Below, one piece after another: positions 32,033 to 40,711 of a DNA stretch of 64,000 bases; position 1 is the stretch's first letter; the number at the start of each line of letters is the position of its first letter. This stretch comes from Bacillus thuringiensis (GTDB lineage: Bacteria > Bacillota > Bacilli > Bacillales > Bacillaceae_G): the NCBI RefSeq assembly GCF_022095615.2, contig NZ_CP155559.1, positions 2,973,501 through 3,037,500 on the forward strand, written 5' to 3'. The notes below the pieces were generated by a model. That model made no database searches and was not told the origin of the DNA. It saw only the letters and a program-made list of their open reading frames with translations. Position numbers and translations under genes: made by a program.

Positions 32033-32947
32033 CTACTTCTTCACCGCATGCATATACTGCACCGTCTCAAAAGCTTCCAAATAATCATTTCTTCCTTCAA
32101 AATATAATGTATTTATGTCCTCTGGTGATAAATGCTCATAAATGAGTAAACCCGACTTCTCTAACAATGCTTCCATTTCGCGATAAGAATAACATGACTT
32201 CATCGGTTCTCCGCCTACCGCTGCCATTTTTACCATATTTTCAACTCGGTTAGACAACCCTTTTTCCGTAAATAAGTTTTCATCCGGATAATCAAAAACG
32301 ATAGAACTCCCATCTGGAACCATCTCGAATAAACATTCTATTAAACTAGCAAGTTCCTCTTTCGTTAAATAGTACGAAACACCTAACAGACTAAAGAACG
32401 TCTTTTTATTTTCAAATCCTTCATTTACTAATTTTTGCTTCGAGAAATCTTTAGTGAAATCCATCGAAACAAAATGAAGGTTGCTTGGAACCTCATACTC
32501 TGCTTCTTTCACTCTTTGTATTTTAAATGCTTGCGTAGAAGGATGATCCACTTCAAATACTTCTATTTTATTTTCTAATTCTCGGTGTCTAAAACTGAAC
32601 GTATCTAAGCCCGCACCGAGTATGACGTATTGTTTTGCGCCTAATGTAATTTCATGTAGTAATACTCTTTCACAATATGCCGCACGTGCTAAAGGTGTTG
32701 GTGCTAATTGCACTTGTGTAATCCATTTTAATATTTCTTGTGGATTGTCTTGAAACTGCTGTGCGATGTCTGTATTGAAAAAGTGGATTCCTTGGACCAT
32801 ATTCGTTTCAATATCATTACGTTCTTTTTGTGGAATAAAATCTTTAGCTACATAATCATCAAAGATTTTAGGCTGATCAAATTCACTATGATATGCCCTG
32901 CTGAAAGCTGATACTAACGACGTTACACTTGATTCACCTTTTTTCAC
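32033..32947 (-). CDS. LCM/PPM1-family S-adenosylmethionine methyltransferase
   Basis: 304 residues from GTG 32947 (GAAGGAG nine bases upstream; the ATG two codons before is too near). The hallmark 'ARAAYCERVLL' is followed by 'YVILGAGLDTFSFR' (AdoMet loop), 'VFEVDHPSTQAFK' and 'FFSLLGVSYYLTKEE'. Members O-methylate carboxyl or hydroxyl groups of secondary metabolites. A second, nearly erased copy lies at 29430-29480. A terminator upstream (32979-33009) isolates it from the clpP operon. Confidence 0.88.
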   Translation of the reverse strand: MKKGESSVTSLVSAFSRAYHSEFDQPKIFDDYVAKDFIPQKERNDIETNMVQGIHFFNTDIAQQFQDNPQEILKWITQVQLAPTPLARAAYCERVLLHEITLGAKQYVILGAGLDTFSFRHRELENKIEVFEVDHPSTQAFKIQRVKEAEYEVPSNLHFVSMDFTKDFSKQKLVNEGFENKKTFFSLLGVSYYLTKEELASLIECLFEMVPDGSSIVFDYPDENLFTEKGLSNRVENMVKMAAVGGEPMKSCYSYREMEALLEKSGLLIYEHLSPEDINTLYFEGRNDYLEAFETVQYMHAVKK

Positions 32948-32978
32948 GCACATACACTCCTTCATTTTCACAACAAAA

Positions 32979-33009
32979 ATAGGGTTCCCCTGGCCAGGAG
33001 AACCCTATT
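32979..33009 (-). terminator. Terminator of the clpP operon
   Basis: Stem ATAGGGTTC-CCTGG/CCAGG-GAACCCTAT followed, on the minus strand, by TTTTTGTT. Confidence 0.85.
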
Positions 33010-33064
33010 ATACACATTATTTTTATATTGGTAAATTATAGCATAAATAAGTTTTTTTGTCAAC

Positions 33065-33238
33065 TTATACGTCTTTTAAATCATCTAAAATCGAAACCGC
33101 GCGGATATGCACATCAGGGTATTGCTGACGGATTTGACTTTTCGCATTATCAAAACTCGTTGCTACAACTTTTTTATAAAATACAACTTCAGCCATTTCG
33201 TACTCTACAGAATAAACACTCTTCGTTTCATTATCCAT
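33065..33238 (-). CDS. 57-residue protein, last gene of the clpP operon
   Basis: ATG 33238 with TAAGGAG eight bases upstream, only 14 bases after the clpP stop. The protein contains 'YEMAEVVFYKKVVATSFDNA' and 'QQYPDVHIRAVSILDD', a small beta-alpha-beta pattern. No family recognised. Its tight linkage suggests a function with the ClpP product, for instance adaptor or substrate. Confidence 0.65.
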   Translation of the reverse strand: MDNETKSVYSVEYEMAEVVFYKKVVATSFDNAKSQIRQQYPDVHIRAVSILDDLKDV

Positions 33239-33251
33239 ATTTCTGCACTCC

Positions 33252-33836
33252 TTATGACTGGCGTACCAGTATTTTATCAATCAATCCATAATTCAGCGCA
33301 TTCTCAGCGGTCATAAAGTTGTCACGCTCTGTATCACGTTGCAGTGATTCCACAGTCTGCCCTGTTCGTTCTGATAATATTTGATTCAGACGTTCTCTCA
33401 TATGCAAAATTCGTTTTGCACTAATTTCAATATCAGTCGCTTGCCCTCTTGCTCCGCCAAGAGGTTGATGAATCATCACTTCCGCATTCGGCAAAGCAAA
33501 ACGTTTCCCCTTTTCTCCTCCAGCGAGTAAAAATGCTCCCATAGAAGCTGCCATTCCAACGCATAATGTACTAACATCAGCTTTTATAAGTTGCATCGTA
33601 TCAAATATCGCCATCCCAGCTGTAATAGATCCCCCAGGAGAATTTATATAAATGCTAATATCTCTCTCCGGATCATCTGCATCTAAAAATAGTAGCTGTG
33701 CAACGACACCGTTTGCCAATTCATCTGTAATTTCACCGGTAAGCATTATAATGCGGTCCTTTAATAATCGAGAGTAAATATCATACGAACGTTCCCCTCG
33801 ATTGGTTTGTTCAACGACATAAGGAATCAAATTCAT
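33252..33836 (-). CDS. clpP: ATP-dependent Clp protease proteolytic subunit
   Basis: 194 residues from ATG 33836 (GGAGGAAA seven bases upstream). Catalytic triad Ser98 ('[10 protein letters not shown]'), His123 ('[10 protein letters not shown]') and Asp172 ('[10 protein letters not shown]') is complete, as is the N-terminal '[20 protein letters not shown]'. It forms the chambered serine peptidase with a ClpX/ClpC-type ATPase. No chaperone gene is in the operon. B. cereus group genomes carry more than one clpP; this one, preceded by a MerR-type gene and an unknown gene, is likely the accessory copy. Confidence 0.92.
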   Translation of the reverse strand: MNLIPYVVEQTNRGERSYDIYSRLLKDRIIMLTGEITDELANGVVAQLLFLDADDPERDISIYINSPGGSITAGMAIFDTMQLIKADVSTLCVGMAASMGAFLLAGGEKGKRFALPNAEVMIHQPLGGARGQATDIEISAKRILHMRERLNQILSERTGQTVESLQRDTERDNFMTAENALNYGLIDKILVRQS

Positions 33837-33857
33837 GTTTATTTCCTCCACTTCATA

Positions 33858-34379
33858 TTAAAAATCAATTCGATATTTCTTTTCTAGCTCAGAGAATTGA
33901 TTATTTATTTGTTGTATTTTCGGCCGAATGTTAACAAATCCGTTATCTTCACCTTCTTCAGCCACTATTTCTCCTATCAGAAACCTTTTCACAAGATCAG
34001 TTACCTCTTTATTAACAACTAACTCATCCATCTCGTCTTCTCGAGCAATTAACAACAGGATAAACTCATTTATACACGTATCTTGGCCTTCTTTATCTTT
34101 ATAAATTACATTCACAGCGATCATTTCTTTTCCGCATGACACTGGTTCTTCAGTGAAAAATTCAATTAAAAGTTGTAGTTTTCCAGAAATATTATCAATA
34201 AAAATCGTGCCAAATTCATCTTCATAAAATCCATTCACATTTTTAGATCGAGATAAACCACTCGGTAGAGAAATAGCAATTTCAGCTGAAACGTAAGACA
34301 AAGAATCCGGAATTTCAATTAATACATGGTTCGTTCCTTCTTCATTTTCAATCATCGACTTCGCTAATTTGATTTCCAT
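33858..34379 (-). CDS. Unknown protein of the clpP operon
   Basis: 173 residues. ATG 34379 overlaps the stop of the upstream regulator gene, with GGAG seven bases before it. The first 120 residues look like a beta sandwich ('NHVLIEIPDSLSYVSAEIAI', 'GTIFIDNISGKLQLLIEF'). The C-terminal 50 residues are helical ('VTDLVKRFLIGEIV', 'KIQQINNQFSELEKKYRI'). No known family. Position between a regulator and clpP suggests an adaptor, anti-regulator or substrate. Confidence 0.7.
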   Translation of the reverse strand: MEIKLAKSMIENEEGTNHVLIEIPDSLSYVSAEIAISLPSGLSRSKNVNGFYEDEFGTIFIDNISGKLQLLIEFFTEEPVSCGKEMIAVNVIYKDKEGQDTCINEFILLLIAREDEMDELVVNKEVTDLVKRFLIGEIVAEEGEDNGFVNIRPKIQQINNQFSELEKKYRIDF

Positions 34380-34792
34380 CACTTTTCTCCTTTTAAAATT
34401 TGTGAAACAGAGTTAATGACTTGTTGCTTCAATTCATCTGAAACATTCGTACTTAAAGTAATGAACACATCATCATTCACTTTATGTGTTTCATGCTGAA
34501 GAATTTTATCCGACTGATAAAAAGTCATTCGTTCCCCAATTTTTATAATTTCTTCAAGAGACATTTCTTTCAACTTTTCCTGAATAGAAGCAAGTGTTTC
34601 TCCTGTTTTTGATAGTGTGATGATCGCCCGAAAATAATGTAAATGTTTCTCTGTATAAGCCCTTTTATTCCCTACTAACTCTAAAGGAGGCACAATTTCA
34701 ATTTGCGTATAATACCGCACAGTTCTTAAATTTATATTCGTCCCTTCCTTTTGAAGAATTTCTGTAATCTGCTTTGCAGTAAAAGTTTCCAT
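34379..34792 (-). CDS. MerR-family regulator heading the clpP operon
   Basis: About 137 residues from ATG 34792 (AAAAGG nine bases upstream). The MerR winged helix reads 'FTAKQITEILQKEGTNINLR' and 'TVRYYTQIEIVPP', with 'RAYTEKHLHYFRAI' as second wing and helix. The C-terminal part ('HKVNDDVFITLSTNVSDELKQQVI') is a short possible sensing domain without metal-binding Cys. It is the first gene of a four-gene operon (regulator, unknown, clpP, 57-residue protein). The near-perfect dyad at 34821-34866 is probably its own operator. Confidence 0.85.
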   Translation of the reverse strand: METFTAKQITEILQKEGTNINLRTVRYYTQIEIVPPLELVGNKRAYTEKHLHYFRAIITLSKTGETLASIQEKLKEMSLEEIIKIGERMTFYQSDKILQHETHKVNDDVFITLSTNVSDELKQQVINSVSQILKGEK

Positions 34793-34820
34793 ACCAACCA
34801 TCCTTTTCAGTTCACTGTAT

Positions 34821-34866
34821 CCTTTACACCATACTGTAACTAGTTGTTTACAGTATAGTGTAAAGG
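34821..34866 (-). promoter_or_regulatory. Operator dyad of the MerR/clpP operon
   Basis: Two 20-base arms, CCTTTACACCATACTGTAAC and its near-exact complement, around TAGTT. TTTACA and TACAGT within the arms are about 20 bases apart, the over-long spacing that MerR proteins correct by twisting DNA. TTGACC lies just upstream. Confidence 0.7.
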
Positions 34867-35014
34867 TCAACCGTCTGTCAAACAATTACAAAACACTTTT
34901 ACCCGCACATATCGAGTCATTTCTCCTCACTCCGACAAATTACTTATTTTCTAGCAGGAAGATTTCAATTCACACGGAATATTTCAACTTATAACAATAT
35001 AAATGGAGGCCAAT

Positions 35015-35596
35015 ATGAAACGATTCGTCATTATTACTGTAGGAAAAACACACAGCGGAAAAACTACATTTGCAAGAGCATTAGAAAAAGAGTTACCCCA
35101 CTCTTTCGTTATGGATCAAGATAACCAAGCAGAATTTATTAACACGCACTATGAAAAATTACAGCCGGCTAAGGGCCCTAATACATTTAAGCATGGTCTT
35201 TCAAAATTCATTGTTGATTATGCAAAAGAACATACAAATTTACACCTTATTATTTGCAACTCAAATAGAAGCCGCAACGGACGAATGTATTTGCTAAATG
35301 AATTATTTCAGAAAGAGGAATATGTACGTGTACTCGTTCATTTTGATATTCCAGATGATGTACTTTATGAAAGAGTGGCTCGAAGCACGCGAAGTACGAA
35401 TATTTTTAGAGGTGGATATTCTAGTTTCAAAGAAGTACTTGATCGACAACAAACTGAATCCCTTCACGATGATGTGGTAGATCCTGTAGAAAACGAGGCT
35501 GATTATTTGTTTGTTATTCGTAATAGTAAAGATCTACAGTTTACTATAGAAGAAATTGTTCATCTAACTAAAGAGTTGTCCCCTACTCCAAAATAA
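35015..35596 (+). CDS. P-loop kinase-like ATP-binding protein
   Basis: 193 residues from ATG 35015 (GGAGG five bases upstream). Walker A 'VGKTHSGKTTFARAL', 'HLIICNSNRSRNGRMYLL' (strand with polar switch) and Arg-rich 'ERVARSTRSTNIFRGG' typical of small-molecule kinases of the AAA_33/zeta-like group. No partner gene nearby suggests an antitoxin. It probably phosphorylates a metabolite or RNA end; the substrate is unknown. Confidence 0.75.
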   Translation: MKRFVIITVGKTHSGKTTFARALEKELPHSFVMDQDNQAEFINTHYEKLQPAKGPNTFKHGLSKFIVDYAKEHTNLHLIICNSNRSRNGRMYLLNELFQKEEYVRVLVHFDIPDDVLYERVARSTRSTNIFRGGYSSFKEVLDRQQTESLHDDVVDPVENEADYLFVIRNSKDLQFTIEEIVHLTKELSPTPK

Positions 35597-35746
35597 GAGA
35601 CTATAAGAATTACATAATCATAGATTATTATGCAAATCCTTCCTCTAAGCGCCTAACATGGTATATAATGATAAAATAATCTACTTCTATATGCTCAATT
35701 TTACACAAAACAGCTCATGCATATGAAAGAAAAGAGGTACAAAAAT

Positions 35747-36859
35747 ATGAAAACAAAACAAACAATTGCTGCGTCTACACTAGCTTTAGCAATGATTGCT
35801 GGCGCAAACTCTGCTCATGCGGAAGTAACTGATGCTACTCCTCAGCAAAGCACGGGAGATCGATTAGCTGAAATTAAGCAACATAGACAAGAGTTAGATG
35901 CGAAATTGCAGCAGCACAAAGAAAACGTGGATCAAACATTGAATGAACTTAACCAAGTTAAGGAAAATGTTGATACGAAGGTTAACGAACTACATGAGCG
36001 TAAACAAGTTGCTGATGAAAAAATTAACGAGATGAAACAACGTAAACAAGAGTTAGATGCAAAACTTCAGCAAGACAAGCAAATCGCCGAAGATAAAATC
36101 GCTGAGATTAAAGAGCATAAAAAGCAAGTAGAAGATAAAGTTGCTGAAGTAAAAGAACATAAGCAAAATATCGATAACAAAGTGAATGAGATTAAAGAAC
36201 ATAAACAAACTGTCGATGAAAAAGTGAATGAAATGAAGCAACATAAAGAGAACATTGATCAAAAGGTTAATGAACTTAAGGACGTTAAAAAACAAGTAGA
36301 TGAAAAATTAGCTGAGTTAAAGAAAGCAAAACAAACTGCCGAGGACAAACTTGCTGAGTTAAAAGAAAATAAGCCGAATACTGGGAACACGCTAGAGGAA
36401 CTAAAAAAAATTAAAGGCAATTTAGATAGTCTTTCCGCTAACTTAGAACTTGCTAAGCAAGATGTAAAAAACAAACTAGCTGAATTACAAACAGCTAGAC
36501 AAGAGTTACTAAATAAAATTAACGAAATAAAACAATCGAAACAAACTGTTTCAGATGATTTAACAAAGAAAAAACAAGACTTAGATATTAAAATCAACGA
36601 CTTTAAACATACTGAGAAAAAAATTGATGACAAATTAGCTGAGGTACATACAACGAAGCAAAATGTTGATAACAAAATTAATGAAGTATCTCAATCGAAA
36701 CAAACAGAAACAAAAACTGGTACTACAAATACAAACAACAATGCTAGAGAACTTCCTAACGCTGGTAGTGAAGAATCAAATAATATGGCTTTAGGCATGT
36801 TATCTGTACTAGGCGGCGTTTTATTACTTGCACGCAATAAAATTAAAAGTTTTTTATAA
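35747..36859 (+). CDS. Cell-wall-anchored coiled-coil protein with LPNAG sorting signal
   Basis: 370 residues from ATG 35747 (AAAGAGG nine bases upstream). The signal peptide ends SAHA at about residue 27. About 290 residues of regular coiled coil follow in 14-residue (two-heptad) units of the type 'KQxVDEKxxExKxH'. A short Thr/Asn linker precedes the sorting signal: LPNAG, hydrophobic 'MALGMLSVLGGVLLLA' and basic 'RNKIKSF'. LPNAG is a variant of LPxTG. The protein would form a stiff rod on the cell surface. A terminator (36890-36937) follows. The promoter region 35600-35740 is AT-rich. Confidence 0.88.
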   Translation: MKTKQTIAASTLALAMIAGANSAHAEVTDATPQQSTGDRLAEIKQHRQELDAKLQQHKENVDQTLNELNQVKENVDTKVNELHERKQVADEKINEMKQRKQELDAKLQQDKQIAEDKIAEIKEHKKQVEDKVAEVKEHKQNIDNKVNEIKEHKQTVDEKVNEMKQHKENIDQKVNELKDVKKQVDEKLAELKKAKQTAEDKLAELKENKPNTGNTLEELKKIKGNLDSLSANLELAKQDVKNKLAELQTARQELLNKINEIKQSKQTVSDDLTKKKQDLDIKINDFKHTEKKIDDKLAEVHTTKQNVDNKINEVSQSKQTETKTGTTNTNNNARELPNAGSEESNNMALGMLSVLGGVLLLARNKIKSFL

Positions 36860-36889
36860 GACAGTTATAATTTAAATTATATAATCTAC

Positions 36890-36937
36890 GGTCTCTGCCT
36901 TAAGAACCATTGCATCGGCTTCTTAAGGCAAAGACCA
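36890..36937 (+). terminator. Terminator
   Basis: GGTCT..GCCTTAAGAA with TTCTTAAGGC..AGACC around a 13-base loop; T-tract is weak (AAATATAGG follows). Confidence 0.6.
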
Positions 36938-36939
36938 AA

Positions 36940-37380
36940 TATAGGTCAGTTTATGAACTAACTATTCCTCTAAAATAGAATTCTCTCTATTCACATATCA
37001 TTTTTGTAATAGTAAACCTTTTACTTTTTCACTCTGATACTACCCCAGAAAACAAATACATTGATCAAATTTCAAACTCATATTCATTCCTTATGCTTTA
37101 ACCAAACTAGAAGCCTTTCACTCATATTGTAATTCTCCAAAGTCATGCTGATAGGAAAATGTACAATTCTTTAACATTGTTAACTCTCAATTCATACACT
37201 ACTAATAGAACTTGTGTAGCAATAAAGCTTTTCAAATCCTCTAAACCACCATATATTCAGCCTCTATTAGTACCTACATGATATGTTCATCCTACCTCCC
37301 ATAAAGTTCTTATTCTTCTAATTACTACATGACCATTTTCCACCGCTACATTAGAACGACATCTATAAATATTTCTAAGG
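36940..37380. other. Gene-free AT-rich stretch
   Basis: No open frame with a ribosome site and no repeat recognised. It should contain the promoter of the oxidoreductase gene, but no convincing boxes stand out. Confidence 0.5.
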
Positions 37381-37390
37381 AGTGAAATGC

Positions 37391-38740
37391 ATGGGTTCAA
37401 CAAAACTCACAGGACGAGTCATATACAAAGGAGACCCCGGTTATATAGAAGCTATTAAGAATTGGAATCCTTACGTTGATGTCTTCCCCCTCGTCTTCGT
37501 TTTTGCACAAAGTTCATATGATGTCAGTAACGCCATTAAATGGGCTCGCGAAAATCATGTTCCGTTACGTGTCAGAAGCGGTCGACATGCGCTAGATAAA
37601 AACCTTTCTGTAGTAAATGGCGGCATTGTTATCGATGTAAGTGATATGAACAAAGTAAGTTTAGATAAAAAGAATGGTATAGCAACCGTTCAAACTGGAA
37701 TCCACGTCGGCCCACTTGTAAAAGGACTAGCTAGAGAGGGTTTTATGTCACCGTTTGGAGATAGTCCAACAGTTGGAATCGGCGGCATTACAATGGGAGG
37801 AGGATTTGGAGTCGTTTCACGAACAATCGGTCTAATAAGTGATAACCTTATAGCTTTAGAAACGGTCGATGCGAAAGGCCGAATCATTCAAGCGGATCCA
37901 TGTTGCAATAAAGATTTATTGTGGGCCTCTAGAGGAGGTGGCGGCGGAAACTTCGGATACAATACTGAATACACATTGAAACTTCATCGCGCCCCAAATA
38001 CTGCCACTGTTTTTAATATCATTTGGCCATGGGATCAGTTAGAAACTGTTTTCAAAGTCTGGCAAGAATGGGCTCCTTTTGTAGACTCACGATTAGGGTG
38101 CCTACTTGAAATTTACAGCAAAATAAATGGACTTTGTCATGCAGAAGGTATTTTTTTAGGTTCCAAAAGTGAACTCATAGAACTGTTAGAACCTTTAACA
38201 AGTGCTGGAACTCCAACACAAATTGTTATAGAAGAATTACCTTACCCAGCCGCTATCGATTTCTTAGATCCTGATGAGCCAATCCCTGGTCGATCTGATC
38301 AAAGCGTTAAGTTTTCTTCGGCTTGGGCACTGAACCTTTGGCCGGAAGAGCCTATTTCAATTATGAAACAATTTTTAGAAGAAGCTACTGGAACAGAAGC
38401 TAATTTCTTTTTTATTAATTGGGGCGGTGCTATAAGTAAAGTACCTAGCAGTAAAACAGCTTTCTTTTGGCGTAGCCCATTATTTTATACGGAATGGACT
38501 GCTAGCTGGAAAGACAAATCCGAAGAAGCTGCTAATCTAGCATCAGTTGAAAGAGTACGCCAACTAATAAAACCTTATGTAACTGGTTCTTATGTGAATG
38601 TTCCAGACCAAAACATCGAAAATTTCGGACAAGAATATTACGGAGCAAACTTCGATAAGCTACGGAAAATAAAAGCAAAATATGATCCCGAAAATTTATT
38701 CCGGTTTCCACAAAGTATCCCTCCCTCTTCCTCTTGTTAA
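37391..38740 (+). CDS. FAD-binding oxidoreductase, berberine-bridge-enzyme type
   Basis: 449 residues from ATG 37391 (AAGGAG eight bases upstream). The FAD_binding_4 domain has 'VPLRVRSGRHALDKNLS', where His66 is the expected covalent FAD site, and 'GIGGITMGGGFGVVSRTIGL'. The C-terminal BBE motif is 'YYGANFDKLRKIKAKYDPEN'. The second covalent site (Cys in GxxC) is not seen in 'TVGIGG', so FAD is probably bound once. It is similar in layout to B. subtilis YgaK. It oxidises a sugar or secondary alcohol with oxygen. Cytoplasmic, monocistronic. Confidence 0.88.
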   Translation: MGSTKLTGRVIYKGDPGYIEAIKNWNPYVDVFPLVFVFAQSSYDVSNAIKWARENHVPLRVRSGRHALDKNLSVVNGGIVIDVSDMNKVSLDKKNGIATVQTGIHVGPLVKGLAREGFMSPFGDSPTVGIGGITMGGGFGVVSRTIGLISDNLIALETVDAKGRIIQADPCCNKDLLWASRGGGGGNFGYNTEYTLKLHRAPNTATVFNIIWPWDQLETVFKVWQEWAPFVDSRLGCLLEIYSKINGLCHAEGIFLGSKSELIELLEPLTSAGTPTQIVIEELPYPAAIDFLDPDEPIPGRSDQSVKFSSAWALNLWPEEPISIMKQFLEEATGTEANFFFINWGGAISKVPSSKTAFFWRSPLFYTEWTASWKDKSEEAANLASVERVRQLIKPYVTGSYVNVPDQNIENFGQEYYGANFDKLRKIKAKYDPENLFRFPQSIPPSSSC

Positions 38741-38754
38741 TGGATGACAAAATA

Positions 38755-38793
38755 AAAAAAGGAACTCTTACAATCGTAAGAGTTCTTTTTTCA
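38755..38793. terminator. Bidirectional terminator
   Basis: AAAAAAAGGAACTCTTAC with GTAAGAGTTCTTTTTT; shared by the oxidoreductase gene and hrtA, which converge. Confidence 0.85.
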
Positions 38794-39465
38794 TCATACC
38801 AATTTCCCATCTCTAAGCGTCAATATACGATCACATACATCAAGCATTCTTTCATCATGTGTAATCATAATTGCTGCTTTTTGACTTTCTTTCACTTCAC
38901 GTTTCATCATTTCAACGACTTCACGTGCACGTTTTGAGTCTAAGCTTGCCGTTGGTTCATCTGCTAGTATTAAATCTGGATTGTTCATGAACGCACGAGC
39001 AATTGCAACCCTCTGCTTTTCTCCACCAGATAATTGATTTGGATAATGATTTTTTCTTTCGCCTAATCCAAATGCTGCTAATAAATGATCCGCACGTTTT
39101 TCAGATTCTTGTTTACTTTCTTTTTTTAGCTTTGCAATGTAAAGCAACTGTTCCTTCACATTTAAATATGGAACAAGATTTGCGAATTGGAAAATGAAGC
39201 CGATTTTTTTCAAACGAATGTCTGTCATTTCCTTTTCCGATAGCTGCGTAATATTTTGCTCACGAATGTAAATATCCCCTTTTGATGGTGATAGTAATGC
39301 ACCCGCGATTGATAATAACGTACTTTTCCCTGATCCAGAAGGACCGACGATTCCAATAAACTCTCCAGCTTTCACATCAAGCGACATCGGATGAAGGGCT
39401 GTTACTTCCGTATTCCCTTCTCCGTACACTTTACTTACTTTGTCTAATTTTAATAATGAAGTCAT
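38794..39465 (-). CDS. hrtA: Heme-stress efflux ABC transporter ATPase HrtA
   Basis: 223 residues. Walker A 'GPSGSGKST' (41-49), Q loop 'FIFQFANLVPYL', signature 'LSGGEKQRVAIARA', Walker B 'LILADEPTASLD', H loop 'MITHDE'. MacB/LolD-type cassette. The ATG overlaps the hrtB stop (TAATG), so the two are translated together. Identified as HrtA because the operon carries the HssR direct repeat and hssRS lies 3 kb away. It powers HrtB in protecting the membrane from heme. Confidence 0.88.
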   Translation of the reverse strand: MTSLLKLDKVSKVYGEGNTEVTALHPMSLDVKAGEFIGIVGPSGSGKSTLLSIAGALLSPSKGDIYIREQNITQLSEKEMTDIRLKKIGFIFQFANLVPYLNVKEQLLYIAKLKKESKQESEKRADHLLAAFGLGERKNHYPNQLSGGEKQRVAIARAFMNNPDLILADEPTASLDSKRAREVVEMMKREVKESQKAAIMITHDERMLDVCDRILTLRDGKLV

Positions 39466-40529
39466 TACATCCCGCCTCCAATTGCTTCTAATGCATCAAC
39501 TTTTAATACTTGGTATAACGAAATAAGTGTTCCTAAAATACTAATGACGATAAAGATTGCTGCATATTGTGCAATCATCGGTGTTGTTAATAAGAACGGC
39601 ATACCTGCTGGTAAAATTTGTTCTAACCCTTGTACAAGAACAATACTGATTATCATCGCCACAACTGATAAGAATAACGCCTGTATGACTAAGCTATTTG
39701 CTAAATAAGAATTTTTCGTACCGATTGCTTTTAATACACCTAATTGCTGTGTTTTTTGTAATGTAATTACGTAGAAGAATACACCAATTAGTAACGCTGC
39801 GATAACAAGTAAGAACGCAATAATCATCGTTAATGTTCCTTGTTCTTCTTTAAATCCTGGAATGCTTTGCAATACTTCTTTTTTGTCGATAACATGTGCA
39901 TTTTTAATGTCTTTATCTGTATTAAGCGCAATTGCACTATAATCTTTTTGATTTGGTTGAGAGATAGAACCCCATACGTCTTCATTTACATAAACGACTG
40001 GTGTATGGCTAAACATTTGATCTTTCGTAAATCCAACGATTTTAAATTCTTTCTTTGAAACAGGATCAATAATTGTATCTCCAATATCGATTCCTTTTTC
40101 TTTAATTGATTCATCAGCAACCATTTCGTTGTTTGCTGTACCTAATTTCTCACCTTTTACAATTTTCGGTTCTAAAAATGAATCGCGTTCACTTGAGAAA
40201 ATAGCAACATCCACTTTTTTTGAACTATCTTTCTTTTCATAAGTTGAAATTTTCACACGAAACGGAACGGCCTCTTTCTCGCCTACTTGATTTACTACGT
40301 TATCTACATCATCTTGCTTAATTTGTGAACGAAGTAATTTATTTTCCGCATCATCTGCTAATACAAACTTATTTGCCTCCATATTTTGAATCGATGAAGC
40401 ATTATCATATGATAATCCATTTGCTAATCCTGAAATCACAAGGACTAAAAATGATAATAACACCATAATCAGTCCGATTAATCCGTATCTTAATTTTGAT
40501 TGTTTTAATTCACGCAGAGCTAAAAACAT
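39465..40529 (-). CDS. hrtB: Heme-stress efflux ABC permease HrtB
   Basis: 354 residues from ATG 40529 (AGGAAGGGG upstream). The FtsX/MacB fold has one helix near residues 15-38, a ~200-residue extracytoplasmic domain, then three helices (about 232-256, 282-305, 320-343). 'TLQKTQQLGVLKAIGTKNSY' is the coupling loop to the ATPase. Type VII ABC permeases of this kind extract hydrophobic compounds from the outer leaflet; HrtB handles heme. The promoter contains the HssR box. Confidence 0.88.
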   Translation of the reverse strand: MFLALRELKQSKLRYGLIGLIMVLLSFLVLVISGLANGLSYDNASSIQNMEANKFVLADDAENKLLRSQIKQDDVDNVVNQVGEKEAVPFRVKISTYEKKDSSKKVDVAIFSSERDSFLEPKIVKGEKLGTANNEMVADESIKEKGIDIGDTIIDPVSKKEFKIVGFTKDQMFSHTPVVYVNEDVWGSISQPNQKDYSAIALNTDKDIKNAHVIDKKEVLQSIPGFKEEQGTLTMIIAFLLVIAALLIGVFFYVITLQKTQQLGVLKAIGTKNSYLANSLVIQALFLSVVAMIISIVLVQGLEQILPAGMPFLLTTPMIAQYAAIFIVISILGTLISLYQVLKVDALEAIGGGM

Positions 40530-40577
40530 TTCGCTCGCCCCTTCCTCTTTCTTTCTATGCACTAATCATAAAAAAGA

Positions 40578-40597
40578 AATATGAACGGAATATGAAC
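40578..40597 (-). promoter_or_regulatory. HssR binding direct repeat of hrtBA
   Basis: On the minus strand GTTCATATT, CC, GTTCATATT: exactly the known HssR recognition repeat described for hrtAB promoters. A TATGAT -10 box lies just downstream (about 40566-40571). Phosphorylated HssR would activate hrtBA upon heme exposure. Confidence 0.9.
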
Positions 40598-40711
40598 AGA
40601 AGATTACAGAGGGGTAGATTAAATTTTCAGAAATTATTGAAAAAAATTCGAATCCTTGATACAATTCAGTCAAATAATATTGACCGAGTAATTTTATTTG
40701 AGGAGTTGATC

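Noticed and set aside
35015..35596. Zeta-type toxin of a toxin-antitoxin pair
   Set aside because: P-loop kinase motifs are present, but there is no small antitoxin gene adjacent and the flanking genes are unrelated.
36053..36675. Minus-strand frames opposite the surface protein
   Set aside because: Phe/Leu/Cys-rich antisense shadows of a Lys/Glu coiled coil.
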